DNA of 64,000 nt from Amphiura filiformis (GCF_039555335.1 NC_092640.1:40592295-40656294), one strand, 5' to 3'. Shown: positions 1 to 10,605, counted from the first letter of the stretch. Notes: generated from the letters alone by a model not told the origin. Program-made: numbers and translations.

Positions 1-117
1 TTACATCTACTGTCAATGCATCTCTATTAGCCTCTGTGTTGACAGTGTCAAAGAGCCAGACAGGGTTGAAACCCTTCACCAAGTTGAACACTGCTACCAA
101 TGAATGAGTTAATGAAG
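1..117 (-). CDS. Downstream exon, cut by the window edge
   Basis: The minus strand from the acceptor TTTTTTTTTCAG reads open to the window edge in phase 1: SLTHSLVAVFNLVKGFNPVW, then LFDTVNTEANRDALTVDV. Phase matches the EGF exon at 907-1038. There are no cysteines, so the EGF series ends here. A SEA-like or juxtamembrane region is possible but I do not recognise the domain. Confidence 0.6.
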
Positions 118-399
118 CTGAAAAAAAAACCCATATCAGATCTTCATATTATTTTAGTGTAGATTATGCAAACAACACTTCAATCATTTAATAAGTCACA
201 CACAATATTGGAAACAAAATTTGAATTCATCATTACACTGATCCACGTTTACCGGATAAATCTTATTTATGTTGAAGTTTCTGTTACACCCACTATCACT
301 CAGAAAGTAGGCATTATTTACAGACAAAATAATAAAATATTTAAATAATGGCATTGTTATTTTCATAATAATCATATCATTTTGAGTACCCTACTTGTT

Positions 400-504
400 T
401 TTACCCTAACAAGTTTGTTTGCTTCCCTGTCCTTAGTAGTTTAAGTTTATTTTGGCAGGTTCTCACACTGGAACATGGAATAATTATGTGTGTGATAACT
501 AACC
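400..504 (-). pseudogene. Decayed partial copy of the 907-1038 EGF exon
   Basis: The minus strand shares TATTCCATGTTCCA, a GAACC-TGCCA stretch, GACAGGGAAGCA and AACTTGT with the exon at 907-1038, in the same order, but with internal deletions and stops. A second copy of the exon's donor context (TTGTCAAGGTTAG) sits just before it. Confidence 0.55.
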
Positions 505-868
505 TTGACAATTGCTTAAAAAGTTACCTTTTTCAGAGTCTTCATTGAGCAGTGACGTAACTCGCGACACCATAGTGATGTTTTGTTTACAATCCTCCGG
601 TCACATGACCACCCGATGGGTGGTCATGTGTCAGCAGATCATTGTAGATGGCGGGCAGGTCGTATACGGCGTCCCTGTTGAGCGTGGGTCTTTGTATCTT
701 AATCTTTATGGCTTCCCTGATCTACTTGTTCCAAAAACACACTTGGTCATGTGACCGGAATATTGTAAACAAAACATCACTACGCTGAATGAAGACGCCG
801 TGATGGTGTCGCAAGCTACGTCGCTGGTCAATGAAGATGAAAAAGGTAACTTTTTAAGCAAATGTCAA
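505..868. mobile_element. Fold-back MITE
   Basis: Terminal inverted repeats of about 29 bp (TTGACAATTGCTTAAAAAGT at the left, the complement at the right ending AAGCAAATGTCAA) extend with mismatches for ~110 bp per arm (GTGATGTTTTGTTTACAAT against its complement near 765). There is no coding capacity. It lies in the intron between the exon at 907 and that at 117. Confidence 0.75.
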
Positions 869-906
869 ACATGACAGAGTCCAATATCAGTATCCACACT
901 GCTAAC

Positions 907-1038
907 CTTGACAAGTTAGACTGCTTCCCTGTCTATAGTAATTCATCTGGCATATACATCTATATTCACCAATCCGGTTCTGACACCTTTCATTATTTGA
1001 TGTGGAACATGGAATACTTGTTGCACACTCGTTGATAT
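907..1038 (-). CDS. Calcium-binding EGF exon
   Basis: A 132-base open exon, phase 1-1: DINECATSIPCSTSNNERCQ, then NRIGEYRCICQMNYYRQGSS and LTC. The acceptor is CTTTCAG and the donor GTTAGC. It is shorter than any ORF cut-off and was found by reading the minus strand. It joins in phase to the exon at 117. Confidence 0.8.
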
Positions 1039-1791
1039 CTGAAAGATACAGGGAATCAACAAAATATATGTGGATCAGATAAAATCACCAATGACATAAT
1101 TCAAAGTTTGGCCCAACACTATTGATATTTTAACATATACATGTGAAGGAGTTCTTACAGCTATAGCTATTACAGTGATGCCAGCGCTGCAATTTTAGGT
1201 GCCAACTAGTCTACATTAAACTTGGGTAAAACTGCCCTTATATCTCTGGTGGGTGCTTTTTTTGTTATATTGGGCTACTTCACCGCAACTTGACGAGCCA
1301 ATTCTCCACACCTTGGTATTGGTATTAAAGTTTTGGCAGCACTGAGCTATTAACTATATTTCAAAACTCTCCTCCAGTGGCATAGCCAGGTGTTTTTTTT
1401 TTTGTGTTTGGGGGGTTGGCGTTGCAATGTGCCCTCCACAGAAATTTTCAGGGGTAAAATGGGGATGGCAAATTTTTGACAAAAGACAAGACAAACAAAA
1501 ACCATTTATTATACTTGATACTTGTATTTACAATGTATATCACAATATGGAATGAGTGTCTGGCTAAGTCTCTGTATTCCATTCCAGGGGCAAAAACAGC
1601 TGTGCATTTTCTCTACAACCACTGAACAAGCCCGTTTTTCAAGACATGTGGTGGTTAAAATGTTGATGCAAATGTGTGCCAACCTCATAATTGACCATAG
1701 AAGGCTGGCTACACCCTTGCTCTGCTCTAACCATTTCTCTATGCTGCTATGCTGACTTGGACATTCCTGTCACTTTATACCCATCACATAC
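1039..1791. other. Intron, no gene seen
   Basis: AT-rich intron sequence with a T/G-rich stretch near 1385-1420. Plus-strand open frames here have no recognisable product. Confidence 0.5.
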
Positions 1792-2241
1792 CAACACATG
1801 ATGCCATCCCCTTCAAAACCCCTGTTGCATTCACATGTGAACCCTCCATCAGTGTTAGTACATGCAGCATTCACATGGCAGTTATCAAACTCTATTACAT
1901 ACCTGTACAGGTGATTCCATCCCCTTCAAAACCAGTGTTGCATTCACATGTAAACCCTCCATCAGTGTTAGTACATGCAGCATTCACATGGCAGTTATCA
2001 AACTCTATTACATACCTGTACAGGTGATTCCATCCCCTTCAAAACCAGTGTTGCATTCACATGTGAACCCTCCATCAGTGTTAGTACATTCAGCATACAC
2101 ATGGCAGTTATCAAACTCTATTACATACCTGTACAGGTGATTCCATCCCCTTCAAAACCAGTGTTGCATTCACATGTGAACCCTCCATCAGTGTTAGTAC
2201 ATGCAGCATACACATGGCAGTTATCAAACTCTATTACATAC
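1792..2241 (-). repeat. Four tandem 113-bp copies of the EGF exon's 3' part with donor site
   Basis: Unit starts at 2242 (true exon), 2129, 2016, 1903 and about 1792. Each unit has 102 bp coding for an EGF fragment ([20 protein letters not shown] ... GDGITC), then GTATGTAATAG and the next copy. The first four Cys-containing blocks are nearly identical. The last (lowest) copy diverges at its end (GTGTTG before GTATGTGATG). Since 113 is not a multiple of three, read-through meets a stop at each junction. Confidence 0.9.
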
Positions 2242-2364
2242 CTGTACAGGTGACTCCATCCCCTTCAAAACCACTGTTGCATTCACAAGTGAACCCTCCA
2301 TCAGTGTTAGTACATGCAGCATTCATATGGCAGTTATCATAATCCTCCTCACATTCATTGACAT
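2242..2364 (-). CDS. Calcium-binding EGF exon
   Basis: A 123-base open exon, phase 1-1: DVNECEEDYDNCHMNAACTN, then [20 protein letters not shown]. The acceptor is TTTCAG and the donor GTATGTAATAG. It is followed by four tandem partial copies. Confidence 0.87.
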
Positions 2365-3051
2365 CTGAAACACAGGTATATTTCATTGATTTATGAAAGT
2401 TACATGATACATTAAAGGACCATTGCTCATAGCCGACCTTAAATTTTCCACCCGATAGAAAAGCAAAGCAATTGAGACGGAAAATCATGACATATCCCTC
2501 TAACACTGGTAGAACACAGCTGGGTGAATGGGCTTTCTGGATATTGACCTTACTCTAGGCTTGCTTAGTGGCATTTACTTCTAAGTTCACTAACATTAAT
2601 TCTCAATGGAAAAAGGTGATTTCAAGCAAAATTTTATTTTCATGGAACTCTCACAGCAAAAAAGACATTACTGTAAATTAGGAGTACAAGGTTGAATCCC
2701 TAATGACCAAAATTTATACCAATATCAATACCATGTGTTTTTTTGGGGGGTGGTCATTGAAACTATAAGATGATGATATATAGAAAAATGTTATTTTGGC
2801 ATGTTACTCTGAAATGTGCACATTTTGGTTATAAAGCTTTTTCAGTGATTTTTGCTGAACCATGTAATGGTATTAGCCTATATTAGTGTTTGTCCCTTAT
2901 TTACTTACTTATTTACTTACTTACTTACCAACCATTTGGTCTGAAATGGACATATCTTTAAATGCCACGAAGGTATGAACCACCAAGTGGTGTCAAATGA
3001 AAGAGAAAGAAGTAAAGAATATGATAAAAATATTTCCTAACGTCAGAGGTC
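2365..3051. other. Intron with TTAC microsatellite
   Basis: Nothing coding seen. A short TTAC/TTAT microsatellite lies at about 2900-2930. Confidence 0.5.
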
Positions 3052-3560
3052 ATCCAAGGGGTCACAGGGGTCAAAAAAGGTCATTTTAAGCAAAAATGCT
3101 CCCATTAAGCTGAAATTTATATGCAATGATCCTTATGACATTCTAAACATGTTTAAAATATTTTAATATTCATTTAAGGTCATTAAGGGGTCATAAAGGG
3201 GTCAAAGGTCAAGTTTCCAAAAATGCTCCAATTGAGCTGATAATTAAATGCAATGATCTTTAAGACATTCTAAACACGTTTAAAATATTTTTAAATTCAT
3301 TTAAGGTCATTAAGGGTCAATAAAGGGGTCAAAGGTCAAGTTTTCAAAATGGTTCAATTGAGCTGAAATTTAAATGCAATGATCCTTATGACATTCTAAA
3401 CATGTTTAAAATAATTTAATATTCATTTAAGGTCATTAAGGGGTCATAAAGGGGTCAAAGGTCAAGTTATCGAAATGCTCCAATTGAGCTGAAATTTAAA
3501 TGCAATGATCCTTATGACATTCTAAACATGTTTAAAATAATTAATATTCATGTACCACAA
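3052..3560. repeat. Minisatellite of ~126-bp units (about four copies)
   Basis: AAGGTCATTAAGGGGTCA recurs at about 3176, 3303 and 3429, with an earlier variant at 3052. Units share AAATGCAATGATCCTTATGA and CATTCTAAACATGTTTAAAA. Spacing is 126-127 bp. Confidence 0.8.
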
Positions 3561-4385
3561 TATACTGCCAAAGCCCCATGGTTCAGCTATGGTGCGGTAA
3601 GCGCTCTAGTTAAGCACCATTTTAAATGCCATGCAAAAAATAGTTCCACCTTTTTTTCAAGCACTGCCCAGCTCTAGTGGTATCTTAAACCTCTAAAGCC
3701 ATGGTGGCCTTTAGCAAGGAATAAGCCTGTTTGGATTTAGTTTATTTGGATTCACTGGACCTTCTTGGCCATATCAAGGGCTCTGATCTAAAGGTACTAT
3801 CCTAATCAAATTTTAATTTGGGGCAAAAACTTACTGGAAGTTGGTGATATTAGTTCAAATATTTTATATTCACAAAGATCAAAAAGAAAGTCTTCAGAGC
3901 ACCCCCGGTCAAAACAACAAAATTGAAAAAAAAAAAAAATTCAGGAAATTCTCGTAACCTTTGGATTTCACCCCACCCCAATTTGATTGACAAAACAGGC
4001 TTCTAATTCATGACCAAAACAATGCAGACTACACAAGTCTTTTTGTTGTAAGCTAATTGGTATAAATTCTTTGATCCAAAAAACGAATGGTTAATGTGTA
4101 TACTTTTATTTTCTATGGGCCCTAACGATACAGATTTTGCATTTTGGGGAAAAATATGTTTGTTTTTTAAACTATTTTTGCTAAAATCATGTAAAATCAG
4201 CCATATTTGAGCCAAAATTGATTGATTTTGACTCGACATTTTCAAATTTATTTGCAAAAAAAAAAGCTTTTGGTGCCATTTTAGGGTACTAATTTTAGCC
4301 TCAAGGAAAAAACACCCAACCAACCATCCCTACTTGAAAAGTCCATATTCGCCTGTAAATCAGGGTGTTTTTTTTTCGCCTTTTT
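3561..4385. other. Intron, no gene seen
   Basis: Low-complexity A and T runs. The open minus-strand frame at 4003-4323 shows no domain, and I read it as chance. Confidence 0.5.
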
Positions 4386-4609
4386 CAAGACATGTGAACT
4401 GCTCATTGACAACATATGTTGACTCATAGAACATGTTACACACACACCTGAATGACCCTGCAATGCATATTAATACATAAGGAGTTTGTATCACTTCCTT
4501 GACATGCTAATCTCTCATTGGTAACCAGTGTCGACTGCTCAGAGCCCATGCTAAACATACACCTGAATAACCCTGCAGTATTGATACATAGGGAGTTTGT
4601 ATCACATAC
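4386..4609 (-). repeat. Two degraded ~112-bp partial copies of the preceding EGF exon
   Basis: On the plus strand, blocks ending near 4609 and 4497 repeat the exon's 3' part (the strings GTATCAC, GAGTTTG, TACATA and CACCTGAATGACCC recur at ~112-bp spacing). The donor GTATGTG of the true exon is GAAGTG in the second copy and lost in the third. Cysteine codons and frame are broken in both, so they are unlikely to be coding. Confidence 0.7.
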
Positions 4610-4753
4610 CTAGACACATGAACTCTTCATTGGCAACTGTAGACTCCTCATAGCCCACATTACACATACACCTGTATGACCCAGCAATGTTGATACATAC
4701 AGAGTTTGCTGGACAGTCATCAGGGTTGTTGAAGCTTGTACATTCATTGATAT
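4610..4753 (-). CDS. Calcium-binding EGF exon
   Basis: A 144-base open exon, phase 1-1: DINECTSFNNPDDCPANSVC, then INIAGSYRCMCNVGYEESTV and ANEEFMC. The acceptor is AATCCAG and the donor GTATGTG. Two degraded partial copies follow at 4386-4609. Confidence 0.82.
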   Translation of the reverse strand: MSMNVQASTTLMTVQQTLYVSTLLGHTGVCVMWAMRSLQLPMKSSCV

Positions 4754-5594
4754 CTGGATTCAGGAAAATAAATAATATTTTGTTTTACATCTTTTTAGAC
4801 TTATCAACTAGCTTTGTCAAAATCAGATTTGATTTCAATAAGTTGTACTTGGATAATTCAGGGAATGTGTATGAGGGGACTGGAAACAGATTATTGATAG
4901 CTATTGTTATCAGATTATATTTTACAACCTTTGATTACATGCAAGTTCCGCCGAGGGAGCAATGTTTGATTTCTTATTATTTACTCATGTTGCCCTACAA
5001 AACAAAACCATCAAAATATTCCAATAGTTTCTAAAGTTATGTCAAATTGTGTAAAATGTCTATCATTTGTTGAACATAATTTCTGTGTAGCATTGAAAAT
5101 CATTTACATAGAATTTTGGAGAAAAAATATGATCATTTTGTGGAGATACAGAAACTCGTTTAAATTTTGTCTGGGATGTGTACACCGTACATTTTCCATT
5201 CCTACTGATTTTGGTACTGCAATAATTCTTAAAGTAATGTTCTTTGATGATTTATGTTGGTATTTCTAGAGTCTATCAGTATAGGAAAACATGTAGGCTC
5301 ATTTCAAAATATCCCGCAAAATATGCAAGACAAGCCACGCACTGTGTGGTAACTGCTGTGCTTGGATATGAGGGTCTATCGATCAATGCATTATCAGAGA
5401 TGCTATTTCACTGACATTTGCCAACTGACTGGAAAACACAGGTATACTCCAGTAAACTGTCAACCCTGACTGACATGAAGGCTTGTATAGCAACTGATGA
5501 AATAATGGATTAGATATATATTTATGAATAAGATTTCCTGGAATTAATCAGTTTCATAAAGATCTGTATTAATGTGTTGAAAACTATAATGTAC
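4754..5594. other. Intron, no gene seen
   Basis: Plus-strand open frames at 4687-5034 and 5039-5269 have no recognisable domain, and the first overlaps an EGF exon on the other strand. Confidence 0.45.
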
Positions 5595-5831
5595 CTTCAC
5601 ACGTTGCACCATCTCCAAAATAGCCCTGGTCACATTCGCATATATATGATCCTTCTGTGTTACTACATATAGCCTGCACATCACAGCCAGCATTATTACA
5701 CTCATTGATGTCATCACAGATGTTGTACCCATCTCCTTGGTAACCAGTATTACAGACACATTGATATGATCCAGGGGTGTCAGTGCATTCTGCATCTACA
5801 TCACATGGGTCCATAGTACACTCATCAATAT
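5595..5831 (-). CDS. Exon with two calcium-binding EGF modules
   Basis: A 237-base open exon, phase 1-1. The first EGF is [20 protein letters not shown] to GDGYNIC. The second is [20 protein letters not shown] to GYFGDGATC. The acceptor is CCCCAG and the donor GTACATT. Confidence 0.88.
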
Positions 5832-6914
5832 CTGGGGATAATATATATAAAACAACAAGTTTGACAAGTTTTCTTACTGTCTTGTTATTATTATATACCT
5901 TATGTGTTAAGTGATTTTAACGTTACAAACATCTCAAAGCATCACTCTTTACAGTAAATATAAGTATCACTACCCCCTTGAGTGCTGTTCTGGCATACAT
6001 CATATCTGTACATAAAATTATGTATACTCTAACAGCACTAGAATAGATTGTGACCGTTCATGATTAAACCCTACTCTTTTTGAAACTAACTGCAAGGTAA
6101 ATGTACAGGTGTGACTCTATGTACACAGGAATGACATCTTAACATAACTTTGAAGTATGTACTTAAAAGTACATTAAGATCCTGTATACTAATACAGCAC
6201 TGGAACGGATTGTGACAGTCCGTGGTAAATACCCGTATCTAAAGGATTCATTGTAACTAAACAACAGTACACATTTCTTTTCCCAGTTCTCACTCTGAAG
6301 GTTGTCTGGTACAGAACAAACATGTGTAAAGACACACCCATACATGAACACACACAATTCACCTATACGCACCCATCCCAATACACACACCTAACCCGTT
6401 TTCACCAACTATGTCGTGCCCCAACGGTTTTAGAATAACATAATTTTGATTTGGCACCACAGAACACATTTAGGTTTGTGAAGATTTCTTGATTACATAC
6501 TAATCCAATAGTGATATTCCATCTTCCCCCCCAACACCATATGCATTATAACCACATGTAGTGCCCTATGCCACTCTCTAACGACCGTGCACACAAAAAT
6601 GACATGAACACGAAAACAAAAACCTTCTTGCAAAACATGCATGGACACACAAGTGTATGTAGAAGTGTCAAACTTTAAAATTGAAATTGACATTTATACA
6701 TACAAGTGGGTCAAATGTCCCCAGTTTGCTATACTACCCTATTTGAGTGTTCAAAAGTCACATGGTAGAGAACCAATCATATTTATAAAGTCTTGATTCT
6801 TTATGCCATAGCAGAATGTGAACCCCTATATCTAATAATGTATTATTTGCCCTCTATTATAGAGGTTGACTATCCATCTATCATAGTATACAAATATTGA
6901 CTGCTATGAGGGGT
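5832..6914. other. Intron, no gene seen
   Basis: Loosely repeated phrases (TGTACTTAAAAGTACATTAA; CTAACAGCACTAGAATAGAT and a variant 170 bp on) suggest an old duplication. No coding signal. Confidence 0.4.
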
Positions 6915-6981
6915 GGTGATCTCAAAACCATGCTATGACCCGAGGTGCAGCCGAGGGTCATAGCATGGTTTTGAGATCACC
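6915..6981. repeat. Perfect hairpin
   Basis: Arms of 27 bp (GGTGATCTCAAAACCATGCT followed by ATGACCC, and the exact complement) around a 13-nt loop. Confidence 0.85.
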
Positions 6982-7230
6982 AATAATCTTAACCATGTCC
7001 TGAATATAAAGCAGTCCATATTTGTTTTATATATACCGAATGGCTCCATGGATGTTGCGATTGCGAGTTTGATCGGGACACACGTGACCGGTTCATTTCC
7101 ATGACCGGTCCATAGTTTATTTTGCGGGCATAGTTAATTAAATGACTGCACTTTCAACCAATCGGATGACAGGAATTTATATATGAGATATAAAAACATA
7201 AGATTTGGACTTGTATATACTACATGTCTT

Positions 7231-7280
7231 GACAGATCTGTTTCGTAAAGGCCGTTAGGCCCTCACTCATCAGAAGACTC
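7231..7280 (-). ncRNA. Hammerhead ribozyme-like motif, minus strand
   Basis: On the minus strand CTGATGA runs 7273 to 7267, followed by the same helix II (loop TAAC), GAAA, CAG-AT-CTG and TC. Helix I is better than in the plus-strand copy: GTCTT immediately before CTGATGA pairs with AAGAC after the cleavage position. Confidence 0.72.
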
Positions 7281-7305
7281 GATGCATAATGATGACAGAA
7301 TTCTT

Positions 7306-7348
7306 CTGATGAGTGAGGGCCTAATGGCCTTTACGAAACAGATCTGTC
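7306..7348 (+). ncRNA. Hammerhead ribozyme-like motif, plus strand
   Basis: CTGATGA at 7306-7312. Helix II is 7313-7321 with 7326-7334 (seven Watson-Crick and two G-U pairs, loop TAAT). GAAA is at 7335-7338. Helix III is CAG/CTG with a 2-nt loop, then TC at 7347-7348 as the predicted cleavage site. Helix I pairs 7302-7305 with 7349-7352 (four pairs). All invariant core bases are present. Confidence 0.7.
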
Positions 7349-7387
7349 AAGACATGTAGTATATACAAGTCCAAATCTTATGTTTTA

Positions 7388-7628
7388 ATAAGCTCCCTTT
7401 ATGGTTGAGCACTTTACCATTTTTAGATGGTTTCACCTCTATTTGGAATATATATATGAGATATATAATAATAAATAGATCTCTGTTGTCAAGTGGGGAA
7501 GACCCTGTTGCAGGTGTATCACCAAGCAGTTCCAAGGTAATGAACTGACCTTTGTCCTATAAATTCCTGTTTTTTTTCTCTTCAAATTCACACTTACACA
7601 CCCACCCCACTGCTTATAGATTTCTTAC
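7388..7628. other. Intron, nothing else seen
   Basis: Short AT-rich intron segment between the palindrome and the EGF exon. Confidence 0.4.
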
Positions 7629-7748
7629 TTCTACAGACAGTCCCATTTCCTGTGTAGCCGGTATTACAAGTACATGTATATGACCCATCTATGTTGGTAC
7701 ATGAAGCTGATGTGTGGCAATCATTTATCATGCTGCATTCATCAATGT
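7629..7748 (-). CDS. Calcium-binding EGF exon
   Basis: A 120-base open exon, phase 1-1: DIDECSMINDCHTSASCTNI, then DGSYTCTCNTGYTGNGTVC. The acceptor is CACCAG and the donor GTAAGA. Confidence 0.85.
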
Positions 7749-7897
7749 CTGGTGGTAAGAGTAAAATGGCAAAGTGGGTTAAGAAATTATAATCACCTCT
7801 CTGATCATCATCTAGTTCATAGCCATCATGACCATTGACCAATGATGACATTGGTGCATGTCTGTCTGTATGTCAGTCTACACATCATTGTACTCAC

Positions 7898-8023
7898 CTC
7901 TACAAGTTCTCTGATCATTATGTAATTCATAGCCACCTTCACAGCTACAGATATACCCAGGTTCCTGATTGGTACATGTTTCATCACAATCATTGGTATC
8001 ATCAGCTGCACACTCGTCAATAT
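7898..8023 (-). CDS. Calcium-binding EGF exon
   Basis: A 126-base open exon, phase 1-1: DIDECAADDTNDCDETCTNQ, then EPGYICSCEGGYELHNDQRT and C. The donor is GTGAGT and the acceptor CTCTAAG. Confidence 0.85.
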
Positions 8024-8316
8024 CTTAGAGACAAGCATAACAAGAGTTATTTTGCTTGGTAAAACATTACTATTACTATAATATAAATGTCCAAAACTAT
8101 TGTTCTACCTCCTGGATCACAACAGGCACCAGTGTGGCTATACCCAATTTTTTTTTGTGTTCATGAGAACTCACAAATTTCTTTGTGTGTTCTCATAAAC
8201 AATTTTCACTCAGCTATTGTCATTTTTATCATGTGTAGTCTTTAGATGCTATTTAAATTTTAGTGTAGTTTTTAGTTGCAAGCATAAGTTTGTAAATAAC
8301 TTATTTACAAGATCTA

Positions 8317-8363
8317 GGCACTTAACACGCAATAGAAACTGTTTCTATTGCAAGTTGAGTGCC
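8317..8363. repeat. Near-perfect hairpin, 23-bp arms
   Basis: GGCACTTAACACGCAATAGA (plus AAC) pairs with its complement at 8341-8363 with three mismatches and almost no loop. It could be a cruciform or the centre of a decayed fold-back element. Confidence 0.7.
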
Positions 8364-8612
8364 CAGACCCCTTGATAAGGCACTATATAAACATACCACA
8401 AGCGTGTTAAGTCATGTCCACAGAATGCATTGAAATACCAAAATGGGAATGTGTGTCAATGTCCCACAATTGAATAACACAATGGGTTAAGCTTTGATGT
8501 CCTGTTTGGCAGCGCTTACATGTAGGGTTGTGCAAGTGCATGTTAGGTAACATGCATGCATACATACACCCATTTGCATCAGCACATACATGCATGTGAG
8601 TGTACATCTTAC

Positions 8613-8729
8613 CATTACATGATGTTCCACTGAGTTGTGCTCCTTGATTGCATACACACTCATCAGTAGTATATGTGGGGGTGGGGGTGGGGGTGTGTGG
8701 AAGTGGAAGGGGGCATGTGTACATCTTAC
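8613..8729 (-). repeat. Partial duplicate of the EGF exon's 3' end with donor, plus G-rich microsatellite
   Basis: 8613-8671 repeats the last ~59 bases of the exon above (VCNQGAQLSGTSC), its GTAAGATG donor and the first intron bases (TGTACA). A short microsatellite (repeated GGGGGT on the plus strand, about 8673-8700) separates it from the true exon. Confidence 0.8.
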
Positions 8730-8864
8730 CATTACATGATGTTCCACTGAGTTCTGCTCCTTGATTGCATACACACACATCAGTAGTACCATCACTACTG
8801 CGTACACATTGGCCATATGGTCCACAGGTAATGGTATCATCAACACAATCCTGACCTGATTGAA
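8730..8864 (-). CDS. EGF-like exon
   Basis: A 135-base open exon, phase 1-1: QSGQDCVDDTITCGPYGQCV, then RSSDGTTDVCVCNQGAELSG and TSC. It lacks the D.NEC start, so it is a non-calcium EGF. The acceptor is CTATGCAG and the donor GTAAGATG. A partial copy of its 3' end follows at 8613. Confidence 0.8.
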
Positions 8865-9279
8865 CTGCATAGAAGAAATAGGCCAGAATTAAGTGACTTT
8901 TATCAAAACCGTTATCGTCATCATTTCCATTCACACACCATCAAGAGAGAGGTGGACTCCAATCATTCAAGGATATTTTCTGCCTTAGTATGACAGGAGG
9001 CAACAGGAAGTACAGTACTGGCTTTTTAGTATGCAAGGACCCAAACTGCCCTACAAGCAGGATGTACTCATCACCTGTGTATGTCTATGTACAATCATAG
9101 ATTAAATACAGTACCGCCCCTTTCAAATATACTAATCTTAAAGGTGCAAGTGATCAGCTTGATATGGTTCAATGCAGAACGTACCAGTGCAGCGCGGTAT
9201 TTCAAAAATTGTTTTACCCCATTGCTATGGTAGTTAATCCGATTTATTACGTCACTTTGATGATGAATACCACTATTAT

Positions 9280-9465
9280 CAATTCATCATCCACTGTAAA
9301 TGGTTTCAAGAGTACACTCAAGACTTACATTTTCAAATTGCATTTTTGGGTTTTGTATTTTTATAAATTGTTGTTCGAATAATTGTTTGCTTAATATTTA
9401 AGATTATGTTTGGTAAAAGTGCTTTGATAAGGTTGGAAAAGTGCTAAATCAAATCAAGTTTGTAT
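9280..9465 (+). mobile_element. Possible LINE 3' tail fragment
   Basis: GGTTTCAAGAGTACACTCAA followed by GACTTACATTTT reads FKSTLKTYIFKLHF, like the last residues of CR1/L2-type reverse transcriptases (SFK..LKTYLF). An AT-rich tail with AAAAGTGCTTTGATAAGG follows. Confidence 0.45.
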
Positions 9466-9829
9466 GTACGTATCATCAACAGCTATTTTGAAAATATACT
9501 TGTTCCCCATTTAGATGGTTCTTTTGAATGTCTTAAACACAGCATAGTAGTCGATCTAAGGATACATTACTTACAGAACAAGCAAGGGTTTTATTCCAAC
9601 ACACAGGGGTGTGAGTGACCTCTATTGAAAAAAGAGGAACTTTGTTCAAAAAGAGGACAAGAGAGGAAAAGCACTGAAATATGCTCAAAATGGACTGAAA
9701 ATGAAAGAAAAAGCTAAAATTTTGCCTCAAAAAAACTGTCCAATAAAGAGGAATTCAGCTTAAAAGAGGAGATTTCACACCCCTGAATATGAACACAGCA
9801 TTTTGCTGCCTGATATATATGTTACTTAC

Positions 9830-9952
9830 CATTACATGTTAAACTGTCATCACTTAGTACAAATCCATCATTGCAGCCACACTCATATCCATACTCTGTA
9901 TTCGTACACACTTGTTCACACTCATCAGTTTCAATCTCACATTCATTGATAT
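9830..9952 (-). CDS. Calcium-binding EGF exon
   Basis: A 123-base open exon, phase 1-1: DINECEIETDECEQVCTNTE, then YGYECGCNDGFVLSDDSLTC. The acceptor is TTTCAG and the donor GTAAGTAAC. Confidence 0.85.
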
Positions 9953-10423
9953 CTGAAACAAGAAATCATATAGATAAGACACGACAACCAATTAATTTGT
10001 TTGATCTCGGGATTGCCCGTCAATGCTGCTTTGTTACTTGTTATTAATAACCCTATCAACTATATAATCAAAATTAATTCCAGAATGTCATTGGTCATTC
10101 TTATTCAATGGGTGCGTCTTGTAAAGAATTCACGTAATTGACTGGTTTCCTGGTGTATAATATCTCACAATAGTTGATAGTGATATTAGTCGGGGTGAGC
10201 GTGCCACGCAACGGCGGCACGCTTGTTGCTCCTCAATAATCGCGCGATAATGCATTCGCGTAATACACGTGCGAGAACTAAGAACGCAATTTGGCGGCTT
10301 AGATGTTCGTGATGGCTTCGTTCATTTAAAACAACGGGGATGTCCTCACAAAAGTAACTTTATTTTTTTCTGAATAAAAGACAGTTTTTCTCGCAAAAAT
10401 TACATTAAAACTGAATAAGAATG
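9953..10423. other. Intron, no gene seen
   Basis: Contains a short CpG-rich patch at about 10190-10290 (GCGTGCCACGCAACGG). No exon recognised. Confidence 0.4.
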
Positions 10424-10605
10424 AGAATAAAAGATAGGATTTTGTCTTTTGCCTATCCAATATCGTGTCATAATGCGATGGGCTGGCCAATATTTTTATT
10501 GTAGTGGATACCGGCTGTACCGCATCCACTACTCAAAAAGATTGGCCAGCCCATCCATTATGACACAATATTGATAGGCAAAAGACAAAATCTACCTTTA
10601 TTCTC
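10424..10605. mobile_element. Fold-back element
   Basis: Arms of about 65-70 bp (TTTTGTCTTTTGCCTATCCA ... GGGCTGGCCAAT and the complement) around a centre that holds a second small hairpin (AGTGGATAC / GCATCCACT). Confidence 0.8.

Larger units (their letters stand above)
7192..7387. repeat. Long palindrome with two inverted hammerhead-like ribozymes
   Basis: Arms of about 86 bp flank a 23-bp centre and differ by only a few bases. Each arm, read outward from the centre, has CTGATGA, a 9-bp helix (GTGAGGGCC with GGCCTTTAC), GAAA, a short CAG-AT-CTG helix, and TC. This is the order of elements of a hammerhead ribozyme. Plus-strand core 7306-7348; minus-strand core 7273 down to about 7231. Such motifs are known from Penelope-like retroelements and retrozymes. 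Confidence 0.8.

Noticed and set aside
1749-2253. Overlapping 92-residue plus-strand frames with a repeated protein pattern
   Set aside because: They are the antisense of the tandem EGF exon copies; the minus strand encodes the recognisable EGF cysteines.
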